A stretch of 64,000 nt of DNA from Myotis daubentonii (GCF_963259705.1 NC_081851.1:10638145-10702144); one strand, 5' to 3'; shown: positions 1 through 11,731, numbered from the stretch's first letter. Program-made: numbers and translations. The notes: generated by a model not told the origin, from the letters alone.

Positions 1-130
1 AACAAGTGTTGGTGAGGATGTGGAGTAAAGGGAAGTTAAACTGTTTTAAGCTTTTTGCACTGTTCAGGGAGTTGGTAAAAGTACCAATTTAAGATAAACT
101 TACTAAGTCAAGGATGTATTTTTAATATCA
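1..130 (+). mobile_element. Short remnant of an old L1 (3' ORF2 region)
   Basis: The opening bases resemble the part of mammalian L1 ORF2 that reads 'aagtgttggtgaggatgtgg' in the sense orientation, a stretch near the C-terminus of the reverse-transcriptase protein. The similarity fades by about position 120 and no open frame survives. The piece is cut by the window edge, so its extent to the left is unknown. Positions 131-275 are AT-rich without a recognisable element. Confidence 0.4.
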
Positions 131-275
131 TAATTAATTACTAAAATAATAATTTAAAATGTATAAGTAATAGGCTGATAGATTAAAACAGAATAATAAA
201 AATGCTTGATTAATAAGTAAATCTATAAGGGAGAAATAAGGAAACAAAGAGGGGACAAAAAAAACCAATTATTAA

Positions 276-490
276 ACCTGGCTGGTGTGGCTCAGTGGTT
301 GAGCATCCACCCATGAACCAGGAGGTCACAGTTCAATTCCAGGTCAAGGCACATGCCTGTGTTGTGGGCTCGATACCCAGTAGGGAGCATGTAGGAGGCA
401 GCTGATTCATGATTCTCTCTTATAATTGATGTTTCTATCTCTCTTCCTCTCCCTTCCTCTCTCTGAAATCAATAAAAACATAAAAAGGAG
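276..490 (+). mobile_element. Ves-type tRNA-derived SINE
   Basis: A tRNA-like head contains an A-box-like TGGCTCAGTGG and a B-box-like GGTCACAGTTCAATTCC, the internal RNA polymerase III promoter of this SINE class. It is followed by the bat-typical body (CAAGGCACATGCC, CTCGATACCC, GGAGGCAGCTGAT), a TC-rich tail and a short A-rich end. The 8-bp direct repeat ATTATTAA flanks it at 268-275 and 491-498, which supports these ends and L1-mediated integration. The SINE sits at the left edge of an old L1. The Ves name is from memory of the vespertilionid consensus. Confidence 0.88.
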
Positions 491-498
491 ATTATTAA

Positions 499-997
499 GA
501 TGATAGATTTAAAACTATGCCAGTTACTTCATTAAATGCCAATGGACCAATACTCACATGAAAAGACAAAAATATTAGGTTAGATTAAAAACACAAGTAT
601 ATGCTGATTATAAAAGACATGTTTTAAAATATAACATTACAGATAAGATGAAAGTAAATGGATAGAACAGATACTGAGCATGATCTATCCAATGTAAAGC
701 TAGGGTAGATAAATTATCAACAGATAGAAAAAACTTTAAGAAAAGTAAATTATCAGAGATAAAGATGAATACTTCTTAATGATAAAAACATTAATTCAAT
801 AGGAAAATATAAGTATCATATATTTCATGCACTGATTAGTATAGCTTAGAAATGTGTAAAGAAAAAGTGACAGAACTAAAGGAGAAATAGACAAACACAC
901 AATCATACTAGTAGTTAGAGGTTTCAACAAACATTTTTCAGAGACTATTACAGCAGACACAAAATCAGTAAGGATGTAAAAGATTCAACTTTACCTA
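499..997 (+). mobile_element. Old L1 ORF2 remnant, segment 1
   Basis: AT-rich sequence with degraded similarity to L1 ORF2 in the plus orientation, for example the stretch around 910-990 matching the endonuclease/RT linker region. Many stops and indels leave no usable frame. The same element continues after the two Helitrons at 1976, showing that the Helitrons are later insertions. It could be a HAL1-type half-L1 rather than a full L1M copy. Confidence 0.55.
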
Positions 998-1457
998 TCC
1001 TATATAATAAAAGGGTAATATGCAAATTGACCCTAACAGCAGAACAACTGGGAATGACTGGTCACTATGACACACACTGACCACCGGGGGGCAGACGCTC
1101 AGTGCAGGACTTGCCCCTTGGTGGTCAGTGCGCTCCCACAGGGGGAGCTCTGCTCAGCCACAAGCCAGGCTGATGGCTGCCAGTACAGCGGTGGTGGTGA
1201 GAGTCTCTCCCACCTCCTCAGCAGTGCTAAGGATGTCCAACTGTAGCTTAGGTCTGCTCCCCACTGGCAAGTGGACATTCCCCGAGGGCTCCTGGGCTGC
1301 CAGAGGGATGTCTGACTGCCAGCTTAGGCCCGATCCCCCGGGGAGCAGGCCTAAGCCAGCAGGTGGGCATCCCCCGAGGGTCCCAGACTGCAAGAGGGCA
1401 CAGGCTGGTCTGAGGGACCCCCCCGAGTGCACAAATTTTTGTGCACCAAGCCTCTAG
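998..1457 (+). mobile_element. Non-autonomous Helitron, HeliBat type, copy 1
   Basis: It starts with TCCTATATAATAAAAGG at 998, directly after an A, and ends with CTAG at 1454-1457, directly before a T. That is the A/T insertion preference and CTRR end of Helitrons. A perfect 9-bp stem (GTGCACAAA and TTTGTGCAC, 1427-1446) lies 7 bp before the CTAG, as expected of the 3' hairpin used in rolling-circle transposition. There are no inverted terminal repeats or target duplication. At 460 bp it cannot encode the Rep/helicase and must depend on an autonomous partner. The open frames on both strands here are by-products. Confidence 0.9.
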
Positions 1458-1975
1458 TCTATAATAATAAAAGTGTAATATGCTAGTTAGACCAGACAGC
1501 TGAACAACCTTTCGTACATCATTCCAAACATCCTTCCAGCTGACCTTCCTGATGAAGCTACAGCAATGGGGACCGAGGCAGAGGTGGCTGCAGCAGCGGG
1601 CGGGGGCTGAGGCAGAGGTGGTTAGGGGTGATCAGGCAGGCAGGTGAGCAATTAGGGGCGATCAGGCAGGCAGATGAGCAGTTAGGGGCAATCAGGCAGG
1701 CAGGCAGAGTGGTTAGCAGTGATCAGGCAGGCAGGTGAGTGGTTAGGGGTGATCAGGCAGGCAGGCAGGTAGGCAAGCAGTTAGGAGCCAGCAGTCCCAG
1801 ATTGTGAGAGGGATGTCCGACTGCCAGTTTAGGCCTGATCCCACAGGGATCGCTGTGGGATCAGTCCTAAATCAGCAGTCAGACATCCCTTGAGGGTTCA
1901 CGGATTGAGGGAGGGTGCAGGCCAGGCTGAGGGAACCCACGCTCCCATGCACGAATTTCATGCACTGGCCTCTAG
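1458..1975 (+). mobile_element. Non-autonomous Helitron, HeliBat type, copy 2, joined head to tail with copy 1
   Basis: The start TCTATAATAATAAAAGTG is a diverged version of the copy-1 start and begins on the very next base after the CTAG of copy 1. The end CTAG is at 1972-1975, preceded by an imperfect hairpin at about 1948-1964 (TGCACGAA, then TTTCATGCA). The interior differs from copy 1 and holds a short tandem repeat (1618-1790). The old L1 resumes after it. Confidence 0.87.
1618..1790 (+). repeat. Short minisatellite inside Helitron copy 2
   Basis: About five imperfect units of roughly 33-37 bp built on GGTTAGGGGTGATCAGGCAG. Units differ in the number of GCAG steps (CAGGCAGG to CAGGCAGGCAGG). 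It lies wholly within Helitron copy 2 and was probably carried by the transposon rather than formed at this locus. Confidence 0.75.
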
Positions 1976-2552
1976 TTTAATATAATGATGTACATATAAC
2001 ATATATTATATATACATACACATGTAATATACATAATGTTGCAAACATTAATAGCAGAATATAATATTTTTCTTGGCCTAAGGAACATATACCAACAAAG
2101 ACCATATTCTGAGCCATACAGCAAGCCTCAACAAATTTCAAAAAACTGAAATCATATGCAGTATGTTCTCTGACCACAGTGGAATTAAACTAGAAATTAA
2201 GAAGTGAAAGATAAATGATAGATCTACATATATTTAGAAGGTAAAAAACAAACAAACACATTTCTAAATAATATGTAGGTAAAATGAAAACTAGAAAGGA
2301 AATTAGAAATATGTTGGATAAACATCCAACATATCAAAACCTATGGGTTTTAGCTAAAGCAATGTTCAGAGGAAAGTATGCAGCTTTAACTGCATATATT
2401 AGAAGAGCAGAAAGATTGAAAATCAACAATTTAATCCTCTATTTCAAGAAGATACTAAATGATTATCAAACATAAACCAAATATGCCTGGGATAAATGCA
2501 TATTTTAAAAAAGCAGAAATGTTAAAAACTGAATGCTCTATTTAAAAAAAAA
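1976..2552 (+). mobile_element. Old L1 ORF2 remnant, segment 2
   Basis: Continuation of the plus-strand L1. Around 2090-2230 the text corresponds to the ORF2 region read as '..SDHSGIKLEIKK..', followed by AT-rich degraded sequence. The best open frame (2284-2475, 63 codons) is a decayed ORF2 piece, not a gene. A minus-strand SINE follows directly. Confidence 0.6.
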
Positions 2553-2577
2553 ACTATTGATTTTTAGAAAGAGAGGA

Positions 2578-2614
<37 letters not shown>

Positions 2615-2740
2615 GATTTATTGTTCCACTTATTCAGGCGTTCATTGGTTGATTCTTGTATGTGTCCTGACCTGGGATGGAACCCGAAATCTTGGCATAT
2701 CAGGACAACTCTCAAACCAACTGATCTACCCAGCCAGGGC
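2553..2740 (-). mobile_element. Diverged Ves-type SINE, minus strand
   Basis: Read on the minus strand it begins with a tRNA-like head (GCCCTGGCTGGGTAGATCAG), then the body and a long GA tract (plus-strand (AG)n at about 2580-2608) and an A-rich tail. It is more diverged than the SINEs at 30761 and 34645, so probably older. No convincing target duplication is visible. Confidence 0.75.
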
Positions 2741-2946
2741 AGAAAATTTACGCTCTAAATAGAAGAATGGAAGTTATGAAGAGCAAAAATCAATGACATG
2801 AAAAAAATAAAACAACACATAATAAAGAAAATCAAGACAAAGGTTCATATTTTGAAGTCTCATAAAATTAACAAGCACCTGCCAGACCGAAACTCCAGGG
2901 CAAGAAGCTCCTCTCCACTCCTGCCCTCAGCCCCATGACTCTATAT
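2741..2946 (+). mobile_element. Old L1 ORF2 remnant, segment 3
   Basis: The sequence matches the L1 ORF2 stretch reading roughly '..ENQDKGSYFEVS*N*QAPARPK..', the start of the reverse-transcriptase domain in L1 consensus order. It is colinear with segments 2 and 4. Confidence 0.6.
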
Positions 2947-3181
2947 CAGTGATGGCGAACCTACGACACGCGTGTCAGAGGTGACATGCGAACTCCTTTT
3001 TTTGGATGATTCTTCTTTGTTAAATGGCATTTAAATATATAAAATAAATATCAAAAATATAAGTCTTTGTTTTACTACGGTTGCAAATATCAAAAAAATT
3101 ATGTATGTGACACGGCACCAGAGTTAAGTTAGGATTTTTCAAAATGCTGACACGCTGAGCTCAAAAGGTTCGCCATCACTG
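2947..3181. mobile_element. Non-autonomous hAT element (235 bp) with 8-bp target duplication
   Basis: Terminal inverted repeats CAGTGATGGCGAACCT at the left and AGGTTCGCCATCACTG (one internal difference) at the right define the ends. Flanking 8-mers CTCTATAT (2939-2946) and CCCTATAT (3182-3189) differ by one base, matching the 8-bp duplication of hAT transposases. The interior is AT-rich and non-coding. It resembles hAT families that spread recently in vespertilionid bats, but I cannot fix the family name. It lies inside the old L1. Confidence 0.88.
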
Positions 3182-3189
3182 CCCTATAT

Positions 3190-5500
3190 CAACCACTGAC
3201 ATGGACATTACACAAAGAAAAGTCACAGATCAATAGCTCTCATAAATCCTGAATAAAATATCAATAATTTAAATACAGTGATACTTAAAAAAATAATAGA
3301 GCAGACCAAGTAGGGTGCATTCCAGGAATAAAGAAATGTATTGAAAATAAATCAATATAATTCGCTATAATAATTGAGTAAAGAATAAGACCATATGATC
3401 ATCTCAAATAATGCCTCAAAAAGCTTTTATAAAATTCATCACCTAACCATGATTTAAAAACACACACACAAACTCAAAAAAAAGAGAAAATTTTCTTAAA
3501 ATTGATAAAGTACCTACAGTCAATATTATAAGTAATGGTGACATATTGAATGTTCTCTTCCTGAATTTGATAAAACAAGGATGCTCACCAACACGACTTC
3601 ATTTGACATTGCACCACAAGGCCTAGTCAGAGTGACAAGCAAGACAGAGGAACCATAGTTATAAATATCAGGAAGAATAAACAGAACTGTGAGTTCCTCT
3701 CACATGATAGGAGTATATATGTAAATATTCAAAACTCTATAGATAAAATATTATAATTTATAGTGTTTATCAGGTCACTGAATATAAAATCAACATTCAA
3801 AAGTATTGTATTTCTCTACTAACAATAAACAATTAGAAAATGAAATTAGAGGGAACAATAACATTTAGAAACATCAAAAACATTTTAAGAACCCATTAAT
3901 AACTCTAATTTAAAATGTGCAATTCTTATACACACAATTTTACAAACCACTGCTAAGAAAAATTAAGACTTAAACAAGTGTTCATGGATTGGAAGATGAA
4001 TATTATTAAGATGACAATGCTCTAAATTCAACTCCCTATAAATAGACAAGTCTCTACAAATTAAATCCAATGCTGTATAAAATTCCAACAGATTCTCTGT
4101 AGAAACCGCCAAGATAGATTTTAAAATTTTACACAAAACAGCAAAGGGCCAAGAGGAGTCAAGACAATTTTGGGGGGGAAACTCCCCAGAACAAAATAAC
4201 AAATCAGAGATATTACTCTCCTTGGTATCAATATTTCTTATAAAGCTACAGTAGTTTTTAAATGTGGTATTTATACAAGAATAGACAAAGAAACCAATGG
4301 GACAAGCCAAACATATTCACACAAAAAGACCACTGGTTTACAATAAAGTTGCAGTTGTAATGTAGTGGTAAACAAATAGCCATTTCGAACACGGCACTGG
4401 GTCCCTTGGCTACGTTAAGGAAAAATCTTGAGCTGGGCCTCCAACACCGCAGGCAAAATGATCAGTTCTGGATGGATCGTAAGCCTGAATGAAAAAGGCA
4501 GACAGTAAAGGTTCTCTAAAAAAAGTAGAATATCTTTATGACTCATGGGTTAGGCAAAGCTTCCTTAAACTGGAATGCAAACCAATAAAGAAAAGATGGA
4601 AGAACTTGCCTTTATTAAAATGAACAATTAAGGACACTATGTAGAGATTGTAAAGATCAAGCCACAGACTAGGAGTAGATATTTGCAACCATATATTTGA
4701 TAAAGATAAGTATTAAAATATAGTTTAACTTCTACAAGTTAATAAGAGAAAGACAGACAAGTCCTTTTTAAGAATGGGAAAGAGTTTACAAAAAAAGGAT
4801 ATCCAAAAGGCCTATACTTTCCCTGGAAAAAGAAAAGAAAAGAGAAAGCTCAACATCATTAGTCATGGGGGAAACAGAAACCATTGGGAGACACACACTT
4901 AGAGGAAGGGCTAACGTCAGACAGACTGCCAATACCAAGCATCGGAGAGAATGTGGCACAGCCAAACTCCCCTGCATGTCGGTGGGTGTGTAAATCGGTA
5001 CAGCTATGTATACTTTAAAACTATGTACATGAAACATATCACTGTCCTATGGCCCAGAAATCCCAATCAGAGGTAAATCCCAACATGTGCATGCTTTTCA
5101 CTAAAAGGCAAGTACGAGATGTTCATAGCAGCTTTATACGTGGTAGCCCCACAGTGTCAGCACCCCAAAGGCCCAGCAGTAGTAGAAAGCAGTAGAAAGT
5201 GTGGAATAAAGTGTGTACAGCAATACAAAGAGAAAACCAAGATGCATGCAACATATATGAACCTTAACGCATAATACCCTTTTATGGAGTTTGAGAACAA
5301 GGCAACATGACTGCACGGTGAGGGAAGTCAGCACTATGGCTTCAGTGAGGGGACTTGATTTGCTTAGGGGCCAAAGATGTTGTGTTTTGGTCTGGGTAGT
5401 GGTTACTCTATTACACATGAGTGGTTACACATGAAAAATGTATCAGACTTAAGACTTACACCCTTTACTGCATGCACTTTATAGCTCAATTATTTAAAAA
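3190..5500 (+). mobile_element. Old L1 ORF2 and 3' region remnant, segment 4
   Basis: Conceptual plus-strand translation passes degraded L1 reverse-transcriptase text near 3380-3450 (an '..DHMIISNNASKSFYKIHHL..' like stretch). Near 4560-5280 it shows the ORF2 C-terminal order known from old L1s (the '..FIAALYVVAP..' region). Frameshifts and stops are frequent. The element ends without a clear poly(A) near 5500. Confidence 0.65.
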
Positions 5501-5890
5501 CTGTTTACAAAGAAGTCTTCATTTTTGAAATGCCCACCTCTACACTTTCCCCAAACTTCCTTTTGAATCCAGCTTTTGAAGTGCTTTCCTGTGCTTTTTT
5601 GCTCAGTTTAAGTCTGCTAAATGCTCCTGGACTCTATCCCTCCTACCCCTCACCAATCCACACCTTGTTTGTTGAAATCCATCTCTGTCCAAGGCCACTG
5701 CTGGCACAGGTGTGCAGCCTTCCCAGGTGTAGACGGCTCCGGATCTAGAAGGATTTAGCACTTTGCTGTCACCTTTTTGCAATTCTGAAATTTCTGAACA
5801 GGAGCCTCCAGTTCCATTTCACACCAGGCCCTGCAAATTATGTAGATGGTCCTACTTCTAGGCTTTGTCATCTTGAAATGGCTGACAGAT
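5501..5890. other. Unique sequence, nothing recognised
   Basis: Pyrimidine-rich non-coding sequence. The short open frames lack domains and plausible exon borders. Confidence 0.4.
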
Positions 5891-5892
5891 TA

Positions 5893-6060
5893 GTTCAGAG
5901 GTCTCAACCTTGGTTGCACTTTGGAACAACCTGGATCCTGGAGATTCTGAGTGGCTGGATGGGGGTGGAGCCCAAGCTCCCAGGTGACTCTAATGCTCAG
6001 CCAAAGCATCTCCTTGGAGAGGCAGCGCCGCATGAGTGGTTTGCAGACCATCTGGAGGGT
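5893..6060. mobile_element. Ancient hAT-Charlie (MER-type) remnant
   Basis: The text 'CTCAACCTTGGTTGCACTTT..CAACCTGGA' and the later 'CCCAGGTGACTCTAATG' are the two arms of a small mammalian Charlie-type element. Both termini and the central part are degraded. It appears related to the arms of the palindrome at 18833-19054. Confidence 0.5.
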
Positions 6061-6369
6061 TAGAGGATGGAGAGATCACATTCAGCTCGGCGGCCAGAGG
6101 ACCCTGTGGAAGAGTGAAACCCTGACTTGAGTTTGTGGGTAGGAATCAAACGTAGGTGCTACAGGGAAGGGCACGTGCGGCCTAGGACGACTCCCCCTGT
6201 GGGAAGTGCTGCCCACAGCCTCCTCCTTCCCCAGCTGACGTTCTTATGCTCTCATCAGCCAGTGAAATTCCATCAAGTCCTTGTAATGAAGATATAAAGT
6301 GGGTGGAGGATAAAGGGATGAGCACAGCCACCAGCTGGTTTTGAGAAGGGAAGGGCAGTGTCTAAGTTG

Positions 6370-6540
6370 AGGTGTGGATATCTGGCAAAGTGTCGAGGGA
6401 GGAGTGCTGGGCTGGACGTCAGAACACAGCTTCTAATTCTCATCCTGTGCCCGGCTACTTCACAGGGCACTTGCTCATTCTCTGAGACTCAGTTTCTCAT
6501 CCAAAAATTGGGTTGATTTGAAGTCTAAGTAATCCATTGC
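6370..6540 (-). mobile_element. MIR remnant
   Basis: The minus strand carries a degraded MIR core. The plus-strand text CTGAGACTCAGTTTCTCATC is the usual complement of the 'gatgaggaaactgag' MIR segment. Ends are approximate. Confidence 0.55.
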
Positions 6541-6614
6541 CAAAACGCTATAATTGCATTTTTATGTCATATCTCAGATATATATATCTTGTCTTACAAA
6601 GTTATAGGTTGTAG

Positions 6615-6840
6615 ATTATTCATTTTATTATTTTAAATTCTCACCTGAGGATATGTTTTGATTAATTTTAGAGAGTGAGAGAAACATCAATGTGAGAGAT
6701 GAACACCAATTGGTTGCCTCCCGTACACGACCTGATGGGGGATAGAACTTGCATCTTAGGTATGTGCCCTGACTGGAAATCAAACCCACAACCTTTGGTG
6801 TATGGCATGATGCTCCAACCAACTGAGCCATCGGTCAGGG
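6615..6840 (-). mobile_element. Ves-type SINE, minus strand
   Basis: The plus strand shows the complement of the SINE in order: tail, GA-rich body, 'ATGTGCCCTGACTGGAAAT', then the tRNA-like head ending ACTGAGCCATCGGTCAGGG. A 9-bp direct repeat AGGTTGTAG flanks it (6606-6614 and 6841-6849). The body includes an ATCCTCAGGTGAGAA-type tail seen again at 51961 and 62014, so these three may form one subfamily. Confidence 0.82.
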
Positions 6841-6849
6841 AGGTTGTAG

Positions 6850-9800
6850 GTTACTTTTATAGATCAGAAATTGTAAAGCAGAGGTCCATGGACAGGATCC
6901 AGACAGTACACATTTTTTTAGTCTGAATAATATTGTTAAAAAATACCTTGCCAACCTTATGCGACTTTACATAAAATTGTATATTTAGCCCCTCTTGAAG
7001 CAGATCTGTCCACAGTGGACCTTTGAGCATTCCTGAAGACATCGGCGCCAAGGAGGGCGCGCACTTGCCAACTTCCCCTGGTCCCCACCACCCCCTGCTG
7101 TACCCTGATTGGCTTGATTGGTTTACACGACCATCCAGACCCCTTGTGAGGGTGCCTACGTTCCATTATGGGGCTGGTACCCTGTGAGGCCGCTGGGAGG
7201 ACTTTGTCAGGAGAGTACTCATTCACAGGCCTGCTTCTTGCTGGCTTAAAGTTAGAATGTGTTAGAAATGACAGGCTAATGAGTATTAGATGTTCTTCTA
7301 TTCTCTCATTTGTCTTTTCTGACTGTAAGCTTGGAGCATTTCTCTGATTTCCAGCCTCAAAGAGGATGAGCTCTCTCTACATATTTTCGGTTCCAAGAAA
7401 ACAAATGGGACTTGCAGTTGGGTGTTCTAAAGGAATGTGTGTTTCTACCCGTCTTCCTGGAATCGACTGCATTCTTTAGGCCCAAGGAGTCTTCTGAACA
7501 CACAGGCCAATCATCCTGAAGTTATTTTTCTAACCACAATCATTCAAATCCTGTTTTGTGTTCCCTTTGCTTTCCAAGTATTCGATTTGAGTCACGTCAG
7601 TTTTATGTGGGGCAGCAAAGCCTTTTCTGGTCAAGAGTGTTTTCCTCGGCTGTGGTCTGAGGCCATCTGGCAGGGCCTGAGGTCCGTGCGTGGCCTCGCG
7701 TTCAGCCCCTATGACACCACCTGCCAGGACCTCGCTCTCCCTCCATCCAGCCCGAGGCCCTGCTTGATGTGGCATGCGGATGAGTGAGAGAAACCAGACT
7801 GTCCAGTCTCTGGTGTCATGAAATCGGCTGAATGGTTCTTCTCCCATGTTGGATGTGACTCACTCCTCAAGGCCTCAACGTTGCCTGTGCAGCAGAAGTC
7901 ATCATTAGCAGAGAGGCCTTGACTGAGCAGGACTTAAAGTCCAAGTCTGCCATAAGGTTAGTGACTGGCACCCTCATGCTTCATTTGTGCTTTGATAAGA
8001 AGTAGGCCCTGTATCCAAGTCTAAAGTGAACCTGGCAAACTCAGTTTTGTGATTAGAAGTTCATGGAACATGAGAAACTATTAATGAACAGAGGAACATT
8101 GTGGTCAGTGGCCTATTCCAGGAAGAGAATGCAGTGTCCTCTAAACTACACTGATCAAACCACCACCACGCAGCCGGAGGCTCCAGAACTCATCAATTAC
8201 CCCTCCTGTCACCTTCAGCCAGAGGGTTAGAGGGAGGGCAGGGCTCTTTCTTCTACCGTCACTTCTTCTTATGAATATAAATCTTTTGCCCCCAAAATAG
8301 AGACCTCTTACCAAGAAAAGCTTAAAAAGTAACAGGAAAATAAAAACGAGAGGTGCTTAGCCCACGCCGGGGAAGGAGTAGAGGGGTGAAAAATAGATCC
8401 AGGACACAGCGAGCCTTCGCCCTGGGGTCTTTCTCTCTGATGATCCCCTCACTAGTTCCCCACCAAGTCTGCACTTACAGTGAGGCTATATTTCTGCTTT
8501 TCCAATGATGAAAGCTGCTGCAGACCTCTTTCTGTTAAGCCATTTGGCAAAATTTGCATGTTACTGATATGAGTCATTGAAGTGAAGTCTCTTGAAATAG
8601 GCTTTTGGGACTCTGGGCACCGAGGCTCTCCAAGCTCAGTGACACAAGAGCTAAGTGCGCACAAAAATAGACAGGTGTGAGCAGTCGGTCTGCTTTTGCC
8701 CTGACACATGCTCACCACCTCCTTGCAGCTGTCAGCTCCTCTGTCCTTTGATGTCCCACCTCCTCCCTATTATCCACCTCCCTCTTAACTCCACTTGCTT
8801 TCCTCCTTATAGTGGAACCGCTGGGCAAGGGACACGAAAACACAGCCATCAGGTTTCTCATTACCTACCATTTGGAAGGCTAAGGCACGTCAGATATTTA
8901 CTCATTAGAAAAATGACACAGGTGTGTATGTATGCTGGGTCTACATGTACAACCAACCTGAGATTGGGATAGGTACAATATAACAGAACCCTCTAGCAAG
9001 TAAGAGCTCTTAAATTTGAATGTTTTACAGTAGCTGTTTGTTACCATTGCTGTTGTTTTTCTGGGACTCTGATATTGCTCTCTCCCTCCTCATTTCTGAG
9101 CAGATATTAAAGAAACCCTCATCTGGCCAGCATTCTGGTCTCACCAGGATCATCACAGCCTGCTGGTCAGACTGTGCACTGCTCAAGACCAGAGGGCCTC
9201 ACTCCCTGACTATGAGGTAAATGGTGTCCCCGGGAGTCATGCAATGCGGCAACCCTCTCACCCATGATTTCCTTGATCTCTTCTCCCCAATTCTTTCTGT
9301 TCTATAGATCCTAATATGGTGATAATGGTTAGGTGGAAATGGCGAGCACTTCAAATGAGGAAAGTCTGAACAAGAAGAAACTTTCTTGCTTCTTCCTTCT
9401 GACCTATTTCATGTTGCTTTTGTTACCCATGCTTTTGCTTTAATTGATCTAAGAAGTAATTGGTCTTATTCTAGAACATTTGAGAACTCACTCAGAGCTA
9501 TTGGCAAAAGTGAGTACTCCCTTGTAGCCAAACTTTCTTCCCTCACCTGGTCCCCTTCTATTCATCTACCTGAGAGAGATAAGGATATAGAGGCCATTGG
9601 CGGTGAAGAAAGACTCCTGAGATTCTGACTTTGGTGGAGCTGAAATCAATGTTATTTGAAGACTCTGGAAGTTGAAAGGGATCTTAGAGGTCACCTACCT
9701 CAAGCTTGCACCCAGTGAAGGAATCGCATTCCTCTTGATTACTCCAGCGATTACTCATCATCCTGCTCCAATCTGCACTGATTACATTCTGGCTGCAGAA

Positions 9801-9990
9801 GACTTTCCCTTCACTTTCATCTTGAGAATTCCTTTCCCTCTCTCCTGGGTTGGATCTCTTTATCCATAGAGCCCATGCCTTCCTCTTTCTTGGAACATTT
9901 ACTCATTTTGGTGCAACACATTTCTCACTTAGCTTCTTGAGAAAGAGCCCATAGGCCGTAAAATCTTTGAGACCTTGAATGCCTACTATT
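6850..9990. other. About 3.1 kb of unique non-coding sequence
   Basis: I see no conserved coding segment, recognisable element or tandem array here. Open frames of up to 116 codons (7437-7787) lack domains and overlap each other on both strands. Unrecognised old repeats are likely but cannot be named by eye. Confidence 0.4.
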
Positions 9991-9994
9991 TGGC

Positions 9995-10760
9995 TGGGAA
10001 TGGAATTCTAAGATGGAAATAATTTTCCCTCAGGAACTTGACGATATTTCTCCATTGTCTTCAAAGTTCCAGTTTTCTGTTGAGAAATGCAATGCCATCC
10101 TCATTTGTGTCCACTGAATGTTGCCTGGCTGATTTTTCTTTTTTTTTCTTTTTGGAAGTGTTTTGGATTTCTCTTTGTCCTCAGGGTTCTGAAAGTTTAC
10201 AAGGAGGAGTCTCGGTTTAAACCGTTTAGGGTTCTTTTAGTCTTAAAATATGTCTGCTTCAATTCTGGTAAACTTTCTTGTGTTGGCTCTTTGATTATTT
10301 TTTCTGTTTACTCCATTTACTCTGTTTGATCTCTCTTATTATCTTGAATGGATTCACTATATTTTTACTTTTTTATTTCCTATTGTTCCTCCTTTTTGTT
10401 TTATTATTATTTTTTATGAGCTTTATCAAATTTGTAACTTTCAACCGTTCTAACTAAGTGTTCATTTTTGCCACCACAAGTTAGCTTTTAGAGCTCTGTG
10501 TTGTTCTTTGCGTGCTCCTTTTTACTCAATTCTGTTCTTTTTGCACAAATACAATATCTTCCCATATCTCTCAAACTTTAATATTAGTCATTTTTCAAAC
10601 TGTCCTCTTAGTTCTCTAGTTCTCTATTTCTTATCAGCTTGTTTTCCTGTTTGGTTTAGTTTCTGCCTTTTATGTCAGAGATTTTTCTTAAGTCTTTGAT
10701 CTTTGGCTATATATGCAAAAATTTTAAGAGTTCAGAAGGCTCAGTTAAATCCCCTATATT
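9995..10760 (-). mobile_element. Ancient L1M fragment (5' / ORF1 region), minus strand
   Basis: The plus strand reads 'TTTCCCTCAGGAACTTGACG..CTCCATTGTCTTCAAAG..CTGTTGAGAAATGCAATGCCATCCTCATT', the complement of a widespread old L1M segment in mammals. It is diverged and T-rich and has no intact frame. Confidence 0.5.
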
Positions 10761-10887
10761 CCTCAGCACAATCAGCTATTTCTCATTTTATATGAGCCAA
10801 AATCAACTTTGAAAAAGAAAACCGAATCCATTTTTGATCCATTTTAATTCAATATTAATTGAGTTTTAAATGTCTGGTACTACATTT

Positions 10888-10902
10888 AAAAAGCATATTA
10901 TG
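10888..10902. repeat. Left target-site duplication of the twin-primed L1
   Basis: AAAAAGCATATTATG here and AAAAAACATAGTATG at 12126-12140 agree at 13 of 15 positions, bounding the L1 insertion. Confidence 0.65.
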
Positions 10903-11731
10903 CACTCATCTCCTGATGGGCACTTGGCCTATTTCTAGATCTTAGCTATTATAAATTGTGCTGCTATGAACATAGGGGAGCATTCTTTCTGATTGGTGTT
11001 TTGGGTCTCTTAGTATATATATCTAGAAGTGGAATCACTGGGTCAAATGGCAGTTGTATTTTTAATTTTTTTGAGGAAACTCCATACTGTTTTCCATAAT
11101 GGCTGCACCAGTCTGCATTCCCACCAGCAATGTACTAGGGTTCCCTTTTCTCTACATCCTCACCAGCACTTATCATTGGTTGATGGTAGCCATTCTGACA
11201 GGTGTGAGATGGTACCTCATTGTCATTTTATTTCGCATCTCTCTGATGATCAGTGACTTTGAACATTTTTTCATATGTCCCTTTGCCATCTGTATGTTCC
11301 TTTTGGAGAAGTATCTATTTAGGTCCTTTGCCCATTTTTTAATTGGATTGTTTGTCTTCCTTTTGTTAAGTTGCATGAGTTCCTTATATATTTTGGATTC
11401 TAACCCCTTATCAGATGTATCATTGCCAAATATGTTCTCCCATACAGTGGGCTCACTTATCATTTTGTTGATGGTGTCTTTTGCTGTGCAAAAGCTTTTT
11501 ATTTTGATGTAGTCCCATTTGATTATTTTCTCCTTAGCTTCCTTTGCCCTAGGAGATGTATCCATGAACATATTGGTAGGAGAGATGTCTGAGATTTTGC
11601 TGCCTATGGTTTCTTCTGGGATTTTTATGGTTTCACAACTTACATTTAAGTCTTTCATCCATTTTGAGTTTATTCTTGTGTATGCTGTAAGTTGGTCATC
11701 AGTTTTTAATTTTGCATGTATCTGTCCAACA
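10903..11731 (-). mobile_element. Inverted 5' part of a twin-primed L1 (ORF2 C-terminal region)
   Basis: On the minus strand the text encodes the C-terminal part of L1 ORF2p: a 226-codon frame (11173-11853) includes [29 protein letters not shown] and [12 protein letters not shown], standard L1 landmarks. The frame crosses the inversion junction, so its first 30-40 residues are chimeric. The segment runs opposite to the adjoining L1 3' end (11732-12125). ORF2p is the endonuclease/reverse transcriptase that drives target-primed insertion; this copy is truncated and cannot function. Confidence 0.88.

Noticed and set aside
6957..7240. Possible LTR or exon in the GC-richer stretch
   Set aside because: No TG..CA ends, polyadenylation signal, target duplication or conserved frame could be found.
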